From the NCBI GenBank assembly GCA_013298665.1, contig JAAFIK010000045.1, positions 1-40,612 of the forward strand: 40,612 nt of DNA, in the 5' to 3' direction. Positions 18,001 through 26,617 of the stretch are shown here, one piece after another. Position 1 is the stretch's first letter. Each line of letters starts with the position of its first letter. Under the pieces are notes generated by a model. It was not told the origin of the DNA, searched no databases, and saw only the letters and a program-made list of their open reading frames with translations. This DNA comes from Chitinophagales bacterium (GTDB taxonomy: Bacteria > Bacteroidota > Bacteroidia > Chitinophagales > Chitinophagaceae). The translations under genes were made by a program, and so were the position numbers.

Positions 18001-19287
18001 TTATTCACGAGGTTTAAATGTTGAGCGGTGTGTTTGGGTACAGGTCAGGTCAGAAAGTACCGGATGGCCTGTACGTTCGAGTGTTTCGTTATTCCGCAAC
18101 TGGGCAGCAACCTGTATTTGTACATTATTGCCCAATACGGGTAAGCCGGTTATCCTCAATACGATATCCTGATAGCTTTGCCGGTTTCCGGGCGTCCAGT
18201 AACTGCTCTGGTTACCTTCATTCTTAGGTACAAAGCAATACTTAATATTCCCCCAGGGCATTTTGGTGAGCAGGTTGCGGATGGTTGCCTCTCTCGGTAA
18301 AGCGCCATTGCCATATTTGCGGAGGTTGGCCTGTATTACCGCCATCGTAGGTTTAAGGATATCCAGAAAAGCGGCATTTGTACTGTGTTCGCTGCCGTGG
18401 TGACTTACTTTTAAGCCGCAATAGTGAAAGGCATCGCCAAAGCGGCTATTCAGATAGCGGGCAACGGGGGTTTCCCCGTCTGCATAAGGTGCGCCGCCAC
18501 CGATATCCCCACCTGTAAAAAAATTAAAGGCTGAAAACCCAAGGTTAAATACCAATGAAAGGTCATTATCATTATAGGGTACATAACTGTCTCCGGTATT
18601 ACGCAGAAAAGGATCGAACCGACCAGCGGCAGTTGGTGCGGGGATACCCATAGCAGCAAGACAGGTCATGCTGATGTTCCTGAAATGTTTATCCGCGAAC
18701 AGATCCTGTCCCGGAACAATCACCCCCCTTTGCCAAGGGGGGGCGCTGGTGATCTGTACATATTTTTGGGCGGTGCTGCTATATTCAATAAAATCAATAT
18801 CACCTACACAGTCAATAAATTTTACCCCGTCATGGGAAGTGCCATCAAGGCTGTTGCCGGATACAATACTGAATTTGGCAGAATAGAACTTCTCCATACC
18901 CACACGATCAATCAATACACCTGCCCGCCAGCCGTTGCGGTTGAGGTTATCTGCAAAAGCAATCATACCACCATAATGGTCGAGGTGCTGGTGGGATAGG
19001 ATCATGAAGTCCAGGTGCCTGAAAGCAGGGTTGAGTGCCGTGATTTTTTCGTGTACATAACTCCAGATGGCATTACCTGCCCCATTGCTACGGTTGCCAT
19101 CGATCAGTACGGTTACGGTGTCAATATAACCGGTTGCCGTGGTATCAATGGCAATGATAAATGTTGCATCGCCATCGCCTACCCCGATGTGATGGATTTC
19201 CAGACGGGGTGGCTGTGCCGTTGCCCATCCTGCAAAGAGGATGAGCCAGAGCGCCAGTAAGGATTTTTGCCATATGCGAGGTTTCAT
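18001..19287 (-). CDS. Secreted ComEC-type metallo-beta-lactamase-fold protein, copy 1
   Basis: The 428-aa protein has the same plan as its downstream neighbour: a signal peptide (MKPRIWQKSLLALWLILFAGWATA), PRLEIHHIGVGDGDAT, zinc motif SHQHLDHYGG (HxHxDH at 99-104), GGDIGGGAPYADGE and SHHGSEHSTN. The two copies are collinear and clearly arose by tandem duplication, but they have diverged enough that most of the sequence differs. This copy carries a small extra segment, SAPPWQRG, encoded by a GC-rich palindrome at 18723-18742, and a longer C-terminus (to TFKPRE). It starts 9 bp after the stop of the 1136-aa gene. The substrate is unknown; an extracytoplasmic role is inferred from the signal peptide. 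Confidence 0.85.
   Translation of the reverse strand: MKPRIWQKSLLALWLILFAGWATAQPPRLEIHHIGVGDGDATFIIAIDTTATGYIDTVTVLIDGNRSNGAGNAIWSYVHEKITALNPAFRHLDFMILSHQHLDHYGGMIAFADNLNRNGWRAGVLIDRVGMEKFYSAKFSIVSGNSLDGTSHDGVKFIDCVGDIDFIEYSSTAQKYVQITSAPPWQRGVIVPGQDLFADKHFRNISMTCLAAMGIPAPTAAGRFDPFLRNTGDSYVPYNDNDLSLVFNLGFSAFNFFTGGDIGGGAPYADGETPVARYLNSRFGDAFHYCGLKVSHHGSEHSTNAAFLDILKPTMAVIQANLRKYGNGALPREATIRNLLTKMPWGNIKYCFVPKNEGNQSSYWTPGNRQSYQDIVLRITGLPVLGNNVQIQVAAQLRNNETLERTGHPVLSDLTCTQTHRSTFKPRE
18723..18742. repeat. GC-rich palindrome inside the MBL gene
   Basis: CCCCCCTT and AAGGGGGG form a perfect 8-bp stem around TGCC, and one more G follows. It lies in frame inside the coding region, at the spot where this MBL copy has two extra residues relative to its paralogue. 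It resembles short palindromes scattered through Bacteroidota genomes. The C6/G7 runs could slip during replication. Confidence 0.6.
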
Positions 19288-19296
19288 AATCTGTAT

Positions 19297-22200
19297 TTAT
19301 TGTTTTTTCTGATACGCGATATACCAGCCCAGGCTACCCGGTTGCGCATCTGCATCAGGATCGCCAAACAGGTAAAAATTGGTATTGCCGGGAGGGAATT
19401 TGAGTCCGAGGAATTTGATGGCGATGCTGTTGAGCATCAGCAGGTAAGCAGGTTGTGGTGGGGTAGCCTGCGTTACTGCCGACTGGAGCTTGATCGAGCC
19501 GATACTGAGGCTGAGTACGCCCTGGAGGCTCAGCATCTTGGCTTGCGGCGTTACACCCGGCAGTTTGATACCGGCACCAACGCCGCTGCTTTGGGTACCC
19601 CAATACGCAAGAAAAGTGGTATTGAGGCCTGCCGCGCTGGCCAATGCGCCAAGGGTACCCATATTGAGGCTGAATACCAGCCCGTACCAGTTGGCCTGGG
19701 GTACGCTGTAACTGTTCGCCAGGTCGGGTACCAGTACGTTTACATAGCCCTGCGATGCGGGCAGGCTGTCGGCGGTACCCTGGGTAATGCCTGTAACCTG
19801 CAGCGGGAAATGTGCGTATAAACTGGGGCCACGTGTGGGTTGGTTGCTGCTCTGCGAAGCATCAAAGGCAAGGTGTGATACATCGAAGGTAAAGGTTTTT
19901 GCTGCGGGGGTATTGAGGTTAAAATCCATATCAATGGCCAGGTTGGAATACCCCAGCCCCTCCCCTGCATTGAACTGCCCGTCGTCGCTGCCAAATGAAA
20001 GCAGATCCAATCCCTTCAACTGCTGAAAATTGAGGTAACCCCAGAACAGGAACCTCGACCTGATCAGGCTGTCTGGCGCCGTACCACCGCTGATGGTACT
20101 GAAGCTGGCTTTGATGATTTCCACCCCGTTCCATACATTGCTGTTGAGTGCCAGCAGGTTATCACCCGTTTCATTAAACACATAGGTGGGGGTACCATTG
20201 TGATTTTCGTAGTTGCCGGTAAAGATGATGATATTGCTGTTGTTGACGGGGGTTACCGTATCGCCAAAAAGTTTATTGATGGTAAGCTGTACATAACTCT
20301 GGAAGTTCTGGATCTTTGAATTGGCGAACAATACTTTAAGGGTAAGCACCACAAAATTGTAGTCGCCACCGTTATTGGGGGCATTTTGCTTATAAGTATC
20401 GAGGTTTTGTTTATAGTACAGGAAGAGCGGATCGGTATAATCAATCAGCCCGAACATGGAGCTTACCGGGTTCATGGTAAGTGTGCCGCCATCCTGGCTC
20501 ACATAGTTGACATTGATACCAAAGTGATGGCCATAAAAAAGCGAGAGGTCGATACCGCCGAGCAGCCCCTGGAGATCGGGCGGAAAGTCTTGCAGGGAAA
20601 TATTTGTGCGTAAAGCGATGATGCCCTGCCAGCCGGGATCGGTGGCCATTGTGGCGAATTGCTGAAAATTGGGATCGTTGTTGACCCGGAAATTATCGAT
20701 ACCCTGCTGGATATACGTTTGCAGCCATGAAGAGAGCGAGGGCAAGCCTTCATTGTCTGTTATATTAAATTCATCTGCGGCTGTCCAGGAATCAATTTTG
20801 GCAACCCGGTCGAGCAATGTGCCTTCACAAAACTTGAAAATAATGATGTTGTTATAGTCGCCATTGGTATCTGCGGTGGGTACATCAAGCAGGAATGGCC
20901 AGCCATCAAGGCTCATTTCACTGCTGAACTGGCCAAGAATATTTTGTCCCGGTCCGGGCAACCCGGCAGTGTTTTGTGAAATGACAAGGAACTGCTGGTT
21001 GGTTTGAAATGCACTTTGCAGCAGGGGGTTGAGGTTGGTGAAATCGAGCGAGTACGATTTGCCGGGCAATTGATTCTGTGCAAGGATGAGTTTATCCCAG
21101 CCCCAGTTGCTGTTGACGGTTACCAGCAGCCCTTGTGGCGAGGTGGACAGTTTGGTGGTGAGCGGGGCAGCATTGGGGGTACCACTGGCTGCGTTCAATC
21201 TTGCTGTATGGGCAAGGCTGAGTTGCGGTTTGGCCACAGCCGCAATGATCTGTTTCCTGGCCACGCTGAGGATGGTGGACTCGAATGCTGCGAGGGTATC
21301 CTGTTGCTGGCTGTTGCTGATGTTCAGGCCATTGTAGGGCACCATGGGTACAAAGCAGGGGCTGCCTGCATTTGCGAGATTGGCGGCAACGGGTTCATAA
21401 AAACCGAGGAAATTATTGGCAGCAGTACCAACGCCGCTATTGGTGGCGTAAAGGGAAGCACCACTGGGTTGTGAATAGTAGTTAACCGTTTCCTGTACAG
21501 CCGCAGAGGGTTGGATGGTTGCCCATGAGGTAAGCCAGGCATTGGTAAGCGGGGTGTTGGTGACGGAACCCGGTTGGGCAGGAAAGTTATCGGCCTGTGC
21601 GGGATTGCCGGGTTGAAAACTGATAAAGTCGCCCTGGTATGTACCCTTGGTTACGGTAACGTGTATGGTTTCCACGCCGGAGAGTCCGCAAAGAAGGTTG
21701 AAGTCTTTTGCACCCGGCCCGAATACTGTTGCGATATAAAAATTCCCCGCCGGGGTAAAATCATAATCCTGCCTTTGGTGGTCGTTTTGCATCACGATAA
21801 GTGCGCAACCTGGCTGGGGTACAAACAGGTTAGTGGTACCGGGGTAAACAGTGGTATCGGCAAAAGGGAGGCATTGTAATACCTGCCCGGCATCGGTTGA
21901 CCAGGCTGAGGTATAAGGTTGTTTGGTGGTAAACAGATAATAGGTGCGCATGGAGTACTTTGTGGTCAGCAGACAGGTTGGGTCAACGGTAATCTGAAAC
22001 TGGTCTGACGGAGGTACGGTAAACAGGGGGTACACCAGTTCGGTATTACCGGAACCTGCATAGTAGCTTAAGCCAAGTTGCTGGATGGGGAAATTGACAG
22101 ATGCGGAGAGAAAGACGACATCCATTTTCAAACAACCCAGTTCGGGGCCATAACCCGGCAGGTAAATGGACGGCAAAGAACTCATGGCTGTTACGCCCCC

Positions 22201-22707
22201 GAAATTGGTGATCAACTGGCATAACCCGCCGTTGGCGGGTGTGATGGTAAACATGTCATTTGCGTAGCCCACATTACAGTTGCTCTGTACGGAAAGCGTA
22301 ACACTTTTGGAGACCTGAAAACTGAGGGGAATATTCTGAACAGGACAATAGTATTGGGAACTGAGTGCAAAATTCATACTGGCGTTTTGTACAGGGGCAG
22401 TACCCGGAGCGCCAAAACTAAGCCAGCAAAAAAATCCCGTTTGCTGACCGGCCACCAACTTGTTCAATACCGCAGTGATGGTATTTACATCACCGGCACT
22501 GCTGATGACGGGGGCAATGGCTGAGAAGACAAATACGCCCCCCTGTGTTGCCCGGAATGACGCATTTGACCAGGCATCATCGAGTGTAATGGTATCTTTT
22601 CCCCAGGTGGTGCCAGGCGGAAGCAGGTAGGCCATCCAGCCTGTATTGCCTGCTACCGGTGCGATACCATAGAGCGTGGTACCAAATAGTTGGTTAAGTA
22701 CTGTCAC
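19297..22707 (-). CDS. 1136-aa beta-rich protein, partner of the giant protein
   Basis: No signal peptide is visible (MTVLNQLFGTTLYGIAPVAGN). The sequence is rich in Ser, Thr, Asn, Gly and aromatic residues with beta-strand spacing throughout and few charges. The C-terminus has a distinctive stretch (SIAIKFLGLKFPPGN, then FYLFGDPD and LGWYIAYQ). It recalls, from memory, the DUF6603-type module that I also suspect in the 3156-aa protein. I recognise no enzyme motif. The gene ends 9 bp before the first MBL gene, so the two are probably co-transcribed. It is separated from the 246-aa gene by 94 bp. A structural or binding role together with the giant protein is inference from the operon and composition. 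Confidence 0.75.
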   Translation of the reverse strand: MTVLNQLFGTTLYGIAPVAGNTGWMAYLLPPGTTWGKDTITLDDAWSNASFRATQGGVFVFSAIAPVISSAGDVNTITAVLNKLVAGQQTGFFCWLSFGAPGTAPVQNASMNFALSSQYYCPVQNIPLSFQVSKSVTLSVQSNCNVGYANDMFTITPANGGLCQLITNFGGVTAMSSLPSIYLPGYGPELGCLKMDVVFLSASVNFPIQQLGLSYYAGSGNTELVYPLFTVPPSDQFQITVDPTCLLTTKYSMRTYYLFTTKQPYTSAWSTDAGQVLQCLPFADTTVYPGTTNLFVPQPGCALIVMQNDHQRQDYDFTPAGNFYIATVFGPGAKDFNLLCGLSGVETIHVTVTKGTYQGDFISFQPGNPAQADNFPAQPGSVTNTPLTNAWLTSWATIQPSAAVQETVNYYSQPSGASLYATNSGVGTAANNFLGFYEPVAANLANAGSPCFVPMVPYNGLNISNSQQQDTLAAFESTILSVARKQIIAAVAKPQLSLAHTARLNAASGTPNAAPLTTKLSTSPQGLLVTVNSNWGWDKLILAQNQLPGKSYSLDFTNLNPLLQSAFQTNQQFLVISQNTAGLPGPGQNILGQFSSEMSLDGWPFLLDVPTADTNGDYNNIIIFKFCEGTLLDRVAKIDSWTAADEFNITDNEGLPSLSSWLQTYIQQGIDNFRVNNDPNFQQFATMATDPGWQGIIALRTNISLQDFPPDLQGLLGGIDLSLFYGHHFGINVNYVSQDGGTLTMNPVSSMFGLIDYTDPLFLYYKQNLDTYKQNAPNNGGDYNFVVLTLKVLFANSKIQNFQSYVQLTINKLFGDTVTPVNNSNIIIFTGNYENHNGTPTYVFNETGDNLLALNSNVWNGVEIIKASFSTISGGTAPDSLIRSRFLFWGYLNFQQLKGLDLLSFGSDDGQFNAGEGLGYSNLAIDMDFNLNTPAAKTFTFDVSHLAFDASQSSNQPTRGPSLYAHFPLQVTGITQGTADSLPASQGYVNVLVPDLANSYSVPQANWYGLVFSLNMGTLGALASAAGLNTTFLAYWGTQSSGVGAGIKLPGVTPQAKMLSLQGVLSLSIGSIKLQSAVTQATPPQPAYLLMLNSIAIKFLGLKFPPGNTNFYLFGDPDADAQPGSLGWYIAYQKKQ

Positions 22708-22801
22708 GACAAATAATTTGTGCCGTACCTTCCAGGCGCACCTTCATAAACCTGCCTGTTGTGCATGTGTAACCTGAACCGGCACGGCCTGTGTTCAAAT
22801 A

Positions 22802-23542
22802 TTACAGGGGCCAGGATGCAATAATTGCATTAAACGGGGTTAGTGGGTGATCGGTGGTGATATACTGCGCATTGAGCAGTATACTTCCTTTGGTGATTGC
22901 AGATGGTATAGAGAGTTTTACCGACATTCCTTTTTTGATAACGAGGTCGCCCAGAATGATATCATCTGTGGTATATGCGAACGGGCTGGGCTGTGTAAGT
23001 GCGATGGAATAGACCACTGCTTCCCCATTGATGAGCGAAACAAGGGCGATATTCTTTGAAGGCCCCCATACTTTTACCCTGGCCGTGAGCAAGGGTGCCA
23101 GTATGAAATCGGGTATAAAGACGGTATCACCAACGGCTGGAACAGAAGGCCAGATGGCTAATGCCCCATTGTAACTGACGCTGTCTTTCCCGGACTTGTA
23201 CCAGAGGTTGACATTGAGCTCCTTTCCGGTTTTGGCTGCATCCTGTTTGATGCTCAGTATACCCCGGCTGCTGAAACCGGGCTGGCTGATGCTGAATGTA
23301 CCCGTACCATTGAGGCCTACCATTACCGAAGCAAGGGTTTTGTTGTCGGCAGAGAATTGACAAATTGCGGTATGCCGGACAGAATCAATATTGAAGTCAA
23401 TCAGCAGCGGACCGAACTGTCTTTTACCGTCCTGCGCCCGGACCATTACCGACCCGAGCAAGCATACCACTATGCTCAGCCATTTTACGATGACAGTACA
23501 AGGGGCATTCCCCCATGGGTGGTATGAATCGCTTTGCTGCAT
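22802..23542 (-). CDS. Secreted 246-aa protein sharing a domain with the 113-aa neighbour
   Basis: The start region has an 18-residue lead, then a hydrophobic signal (VKWLSIVVCLLGSVMVRA, followed by QDGKRQ) pointing to export. The mature protein is beta-rich. From about residue 140 its C-terminal part (VFIPDFILAPLLTARVKV, then VVYSIALTQPSP, ending IIASWPL) aligns along its whole length with the 113-aa protein encoded just upstream. Both end in IASW-x-L. The N-terminal 140 residues are an additional domain with no family that I know. No catalytic motif is visible. It is separated by 118 bp from the 113-aa gene and 94 bp from the 1136-aa gene. It is probably a binding or adaptor protein, which is inference. 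Confidence 0.7.
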   Translation of the reverse strand: MQQSDSYHPWGNAPCTVIVKWLSIVVCLLGSVMVRAQDGKRQFGPLLIDFNIDSVRHTAICQFSADNKTLASVMVGLNGTGTFSISQPGFSSRGILSIKQDAAKTGKELNVNLWYKSGKDSVSYNGALAIWPSVPAVGDTVFIPDFILAPLLTARVKVWGPSKNIALVSLINGEAVVYSIALTQPSPFAYTTDDIILGDLVIKKGMSVKLSIPSAITKGSILLNAQYITTDHPLTPFNAIIASWPL

Positions 23543-23609
23543 AAACCTTGCACACTTTGAAATACCCTGCTACAACGAAAGAACGGGTAAAAAAGTGTGG
23601 ACTTGATAA

Positions 23610-23646
23610 GGAATACACCAAAACCCTGTTGGGCAATGGTGTATCC
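23610..23646 (-). terminator. Hairpin between the 113-aa and 246-aa genes
   Basis: ATACACCA pairs with TGGTGTAT, extended by GG/CC around one bulged base, with a loop of about 16 nt. It lies 15 bp past the 113-aa stop on the minus strand. No real T-run follows, so partial termination or mRNA processing is as likely as full termination. Confidence 0.4.
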
Positions 23647-23660
23647 TCCGTTGTTTATGC

Positions 23661-24002
23661 TTATTGATTGAGTGACCAGCTTGCGATCGGGTTGTTGTTG
23701 ACGATTACGGGCTGATTGCCATTCGACATATCTACTGCGTTCAGCGACAATTGGATATTGCCGGGGTTGAGCGCACCGGGAAGCGCCATGTGCAGCGACC
23801 CTGTGTTAATATTTAATGAACCGATATCAATACCCGGGGTCAGTGTTGCATTCGGAGCCGCCTTTGTTAAGGCAATCTGGTACACGCTTGCCCCGGCGCT
23901 GAGGAAGTTTACCGAAGTGGTATAATAATCGGGACTTACTGTTACCTGTACCGTAATGGTATTGGTAATGACAAATGCGGGCAGCGTTAATGGAAGTGAC
24001 AT
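23661..24002 (-). CDS. Small 113-aa single-domain beta protein
   Basis: There is no signal peptide (MSLPLTLPAFVITNTITVQV). The whole protein is one beta-rich domain matching the C-terminal half of the 246-aa protein: LPAFVITN vs IPDFILAP, VYQIALTKAAP vs VYSIALTQPSP, GALNPGNIQLSLNA vs SAITKGSILLNAQ, and IASWSL vs IASWPL at the end. This internal homology supports a real gene despite its size. The protein is neutral to slightly acidic, with almost no charged residues. It could be a cytosolic version or a subunit of the exported neighbour. The family is unknown to me. Confidence 0.7.
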   Translation of the reverse strand: MSLPLTLPAFVITNTITVQVTVSPDYYTTSVNFLSAGASVYQIALTKAAPNATLTPGIDIGSLNINTGSLHMALPGALNPGNIQLSLNAVDMSNGNQPVIVNNNPIASWSLNQ

Positions 24003-24166
24003 AATAGATAGAGTTTAAATGATTTAAAAAACCGGTGATGCACCAGCACCTGCCGTAGCTATATTTATTTAGCTGGTGTAAAACTGGTTAAAAAAAATGG
24101 CTGTACACCCCGTGTTTATACCTGTTTTAAAAACAGGTCTTTATACGCAGATCAGTGAAAATCTGT

Positions 24167-26545
24167 CTAAAAAACACCCCTTGCTTTCATGTAGTTATAA
24201 AAAAAGGAGAAATCGCTGTTGGGTTGTCCCAGTTTTTCATTCATTTTCCGGATGTAATATTTTGATATGGCCCAGTTCATAGGGTATTCTTCTGCTGTTT
24301 TTCTATTGCTGTAGAGGTTGATGCTGAAATAGCCTGTTTCTTTGGTACCCCGGTACATATCCTGCATATAGGTTTTCAGGCGCAGGTCGTTTACCGATGT
24401 TTGTGTACCATACGCACCCATCATGGTAAGTACGGGTGCGCCGAGGTCGTTCCATACGGGGTGTATTTTCCGGAGGAGTTTATCGCCATTACCGCCGTTT
24501 TGCGAGTGCAGTACATAGAAGCGCAGGTTGCGGTAGAAGTGGGCGGGATTGGCCTGTAATGAATCGGCAATGATGCGCCGCAGTTCGATGATCATTTCGT
24601 GTACAAAACCTGCTCCGGAGTTGTCGAAATAACCGCCATCTACATAATAGCTGCTGTCGATACGGCCGGCCGGACTGATATAGGGAAACCTGGCACCCAT
24701 CACCACGGCTGTACTGAGTTTCATATCATTGCCGGGTGGCAGGCGTTTTAAAATATCCACCCTACGGCTGAAGATCTGTTCGTCTGCCTTTATGGTGGAG
24801 ATGACAGAGGGACGTCCATCCTGCATACGGGTTACATTGATGCACAATACGGGCAGATTGGATTGACTGTCGACCGGCAGCAGTTGCGACATCGGTGTTT
24901 TAAACATCCCATTCAGGAATACGTTATCCCCTGCGCCTTCTTCGATGGCTTTTTCGAGTGCAGCAGCCCTGTCGCCCATGGGAAGGCTGTTGCCGATGAG
25001 GGGGCGCATAAAATCGGGCCCCAGCATACGGGCAAGGGTAAAAGTAAGAAAATCGGTTTGCAGGAAGGTTTCAGCACCATGGGTAAAACGCCCGTGCTGT
25101 TTACCCATCTGGTTTTTGTGCATCAGGAGTGAAAAGAATGTACCATTCCCCACACTGCCACCCGAAGCACCCGAGAGGCAGAACAGGTGTTGTGAAAACT
25201 TACCGGCCGTTGTATCTTCCAGTCTGCTGAGTGTGGCTGCTGTCCAGTAGCCCGATCTTGAGGCTCCGCCATCTGCCAGTACAAAAAAAACGGGATATGC
25301 GCCTTTCTCAATATCAGCCCTGCGTGTTTGCGCCCAGTTTCTGAAATACTCCTGTATGCCGGGACGCCTGTCGAATGCATTTTTTTGCGGGGCGGGCAGG
25401 GTAAGCAGGTTGACATAGTGTGGTTCCATGGCCTTACCAAAAATGATGACGGCTATAAAACCGATGACGTGAAAGTTGACCCGCAGGCTTACGGAAATAA
25501 AACTGATGATACTGAAAAAGCCGATGAGGATACCCACGGCCAGCAGTACTGTGGCGAAGCTGCCCAGCATCAGAGAAAAGGACAGGTTGCCGATGGTAAC
25601 GATATACAATACTAATGATGCGAAGGAAATGCACTGGTAGGTAATGAAAAACCATTTTTCCTGGCGGGGTATATTGGCATTGTACAGTATCCTTTCCCAA
25701 AGCCCGATATTGAAATGATTGTCCTTTAGTGCTTCTGCCTGTTGCCAGTCCTGCACAGTTGGGTAATCGAGGGGCATTTCGAAGCGTTCCTGGTCGGCAC
25801 TCTTGAGTGGCAACCATTGCCGCCTGGTAATGATGATAAAAAGGAAGGCGATCTGCAGGATGATGACAGACAGCCATAGGAGCCAGGCATTACTGATAAC
25901 GGTATTGAGTACAAGTATGCCTGCAACGAGACAGCCTGATAACCAGTAGATGATGTAGAATTTTCGTTTTTCACGGCGCTGTTTTTCCTGCCGTTCTTCT
26001 TCGGTGAGCAGGGGGTTGCTGCTGTTGATTTTGAGTTTACGGTCGCGGAATTGTTTGAATACATAAAACAATGCGATGTACACCAGGACAGAAATACCCA
26101 TCCAGCAATAGTCCAGCCCGGGATTGAGCCTGAAGGTGAAGTGCAGTTCGGGCAGGGCGGGCAGGCGCAGCAGACCGATCCAGATGATACTGAAGCCCAT
26201 AAAGCCCAGGATTCGCGGGGTATGAAAAGCAATAACTTCATTTTCCTCGTACAACTGTTTCTTCCGGTACACCAATATACGGCTGCTGTACCAGGTGGCC
26301 AGCACCCAGAATAGTATGGCGAGCAGGGTAATTCCTCCCACCCATTTTTTTTCGAGGGCGGCAATGAGTACGTCTTTGCCCTGGGAAAGGTTCCAGAAGG
26401 CCATCCAGATGATAACACAAAATATGCTGGCGGGGAAGAGCAACCAGGTGGTACGGAGAAATACCGTAAATACCTGCAGGGGTTTTTTACAAATGCGCCA
26501 GCATATCCGTAATGCGTTCCAGAAAAGGAGCGTTACTGTATTCAT
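24167..26545 (-). CDS. Membrane-anchored patatin-like phospholipase
   Basis: The protein is 792 aa from ATG 26545; an upstream ATG at 26587 would add 14 residues without clear function. The first 400 residues contain many hydrophobic segments, likely eight or more membrane spans. The C-terminal half is a patatin-like hydrolase: a glycine-rich oxyanion segment (ADGGASRSGYW, near residue 425), nucleophile elbow SGASGGS near residue 460, and catalytic Asp in DGGYFDNSG near residue 640. Such enzymes cleave acyl chains from phospholipids or other lipids through a Ser-Asp dyad. It follows obgE closely (72 bp) and precedes the 113-aa gene by 164 bp, so membership in the large cluster is possible but not shown. 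TATCTTGT at 26569-26562 could be a -7 box of its own. Confidence 0.75.
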   Translation of the reverse strand: MNTVTLLFWNALRICWRICKKPLQVFTVFLRTTWLLFPASIFCVIIWMAFWNLSQGKDVLIAALEKKWVGGITLLAILFWVLATWYSSRILVYRKKQLYEENEVIAFHTPRILGFMGFSIIWIGLLRLPALPELHFTFRLNPGLDYCWMGISVLVYIALFYVFKQFRDRKLKINSSNPLLTEEERQEKQRREKRKFYIIYWLSGCLVAGILVLNTVISNAWLLWLSVIILQIAFLFIIITRRQWLPLKSADQERFEMPLDYPTVQDWQQAEALKDNHFNIGLWERILYNANIPRQEKWFFITYQCISFASLVLYIVTIGNLSFSLMLGSFATVLLAVGILIGFFSIISFISVSLRVNFHVIGFIAVIIFGKAMEPHYVNLLTLPAPQKNAFDRRPGIQEYFRNWAQTRRADIEKGAYPVFFVLADGGASRSGYWTAATLSRLEDTTAGKFSQHLFCLSGASGGSVGNGTFFSLLMHKNQMGKQHGRFTHGAETFLQTDFLTFTLARMLGPDFMRPLIGNSLPMGDRAAALEKAIEEGAGDNVFLNGMFKTPMSQLLPVDSQSNLPVLCINVTRMQDGRPSVISTIKADEQIFSRRVDILKRLPPGNDMKLSTAVVMGARFPYISPAGRIDSSYYVDGGYFDNSGAGFVHEMIIELRRIIADSLQANPAHFYRNLRFYVLHSQNGGNGDKLLRKIHPVWNDLGAPVLTMMGAYGTQTSVNDLRLKTYMQDMYRGTKETGYFSINLYSNRKTAEEYPMNWAISKYYIRKMNEKLGQPNSDFSFFYNYMKARGVF

Positions 26546-26617
26546 GCGACAATTGTTTAACCGTACAAGATACCAACGCTCAGGCACAACTACAATACTA
26601 CTTTCCGGTAATACTGA

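Noticed and set aside
24121..24137. Terminator between the lipase and the 113-aa gene
   Set aside because: CCTGTTT/AAACAGG forms a small stem with a tiny loop, but no T-run follows on the minus strand; it also lies past the lipase stop only by chance position. Not strong enough to list.
7274..26545. Contractile injection system or Tc toxin locus
   Set aside because: No sheath, tube, baseplate, TcB/TcC or ATPase gene is present; only LysM-like repeats hint at it.
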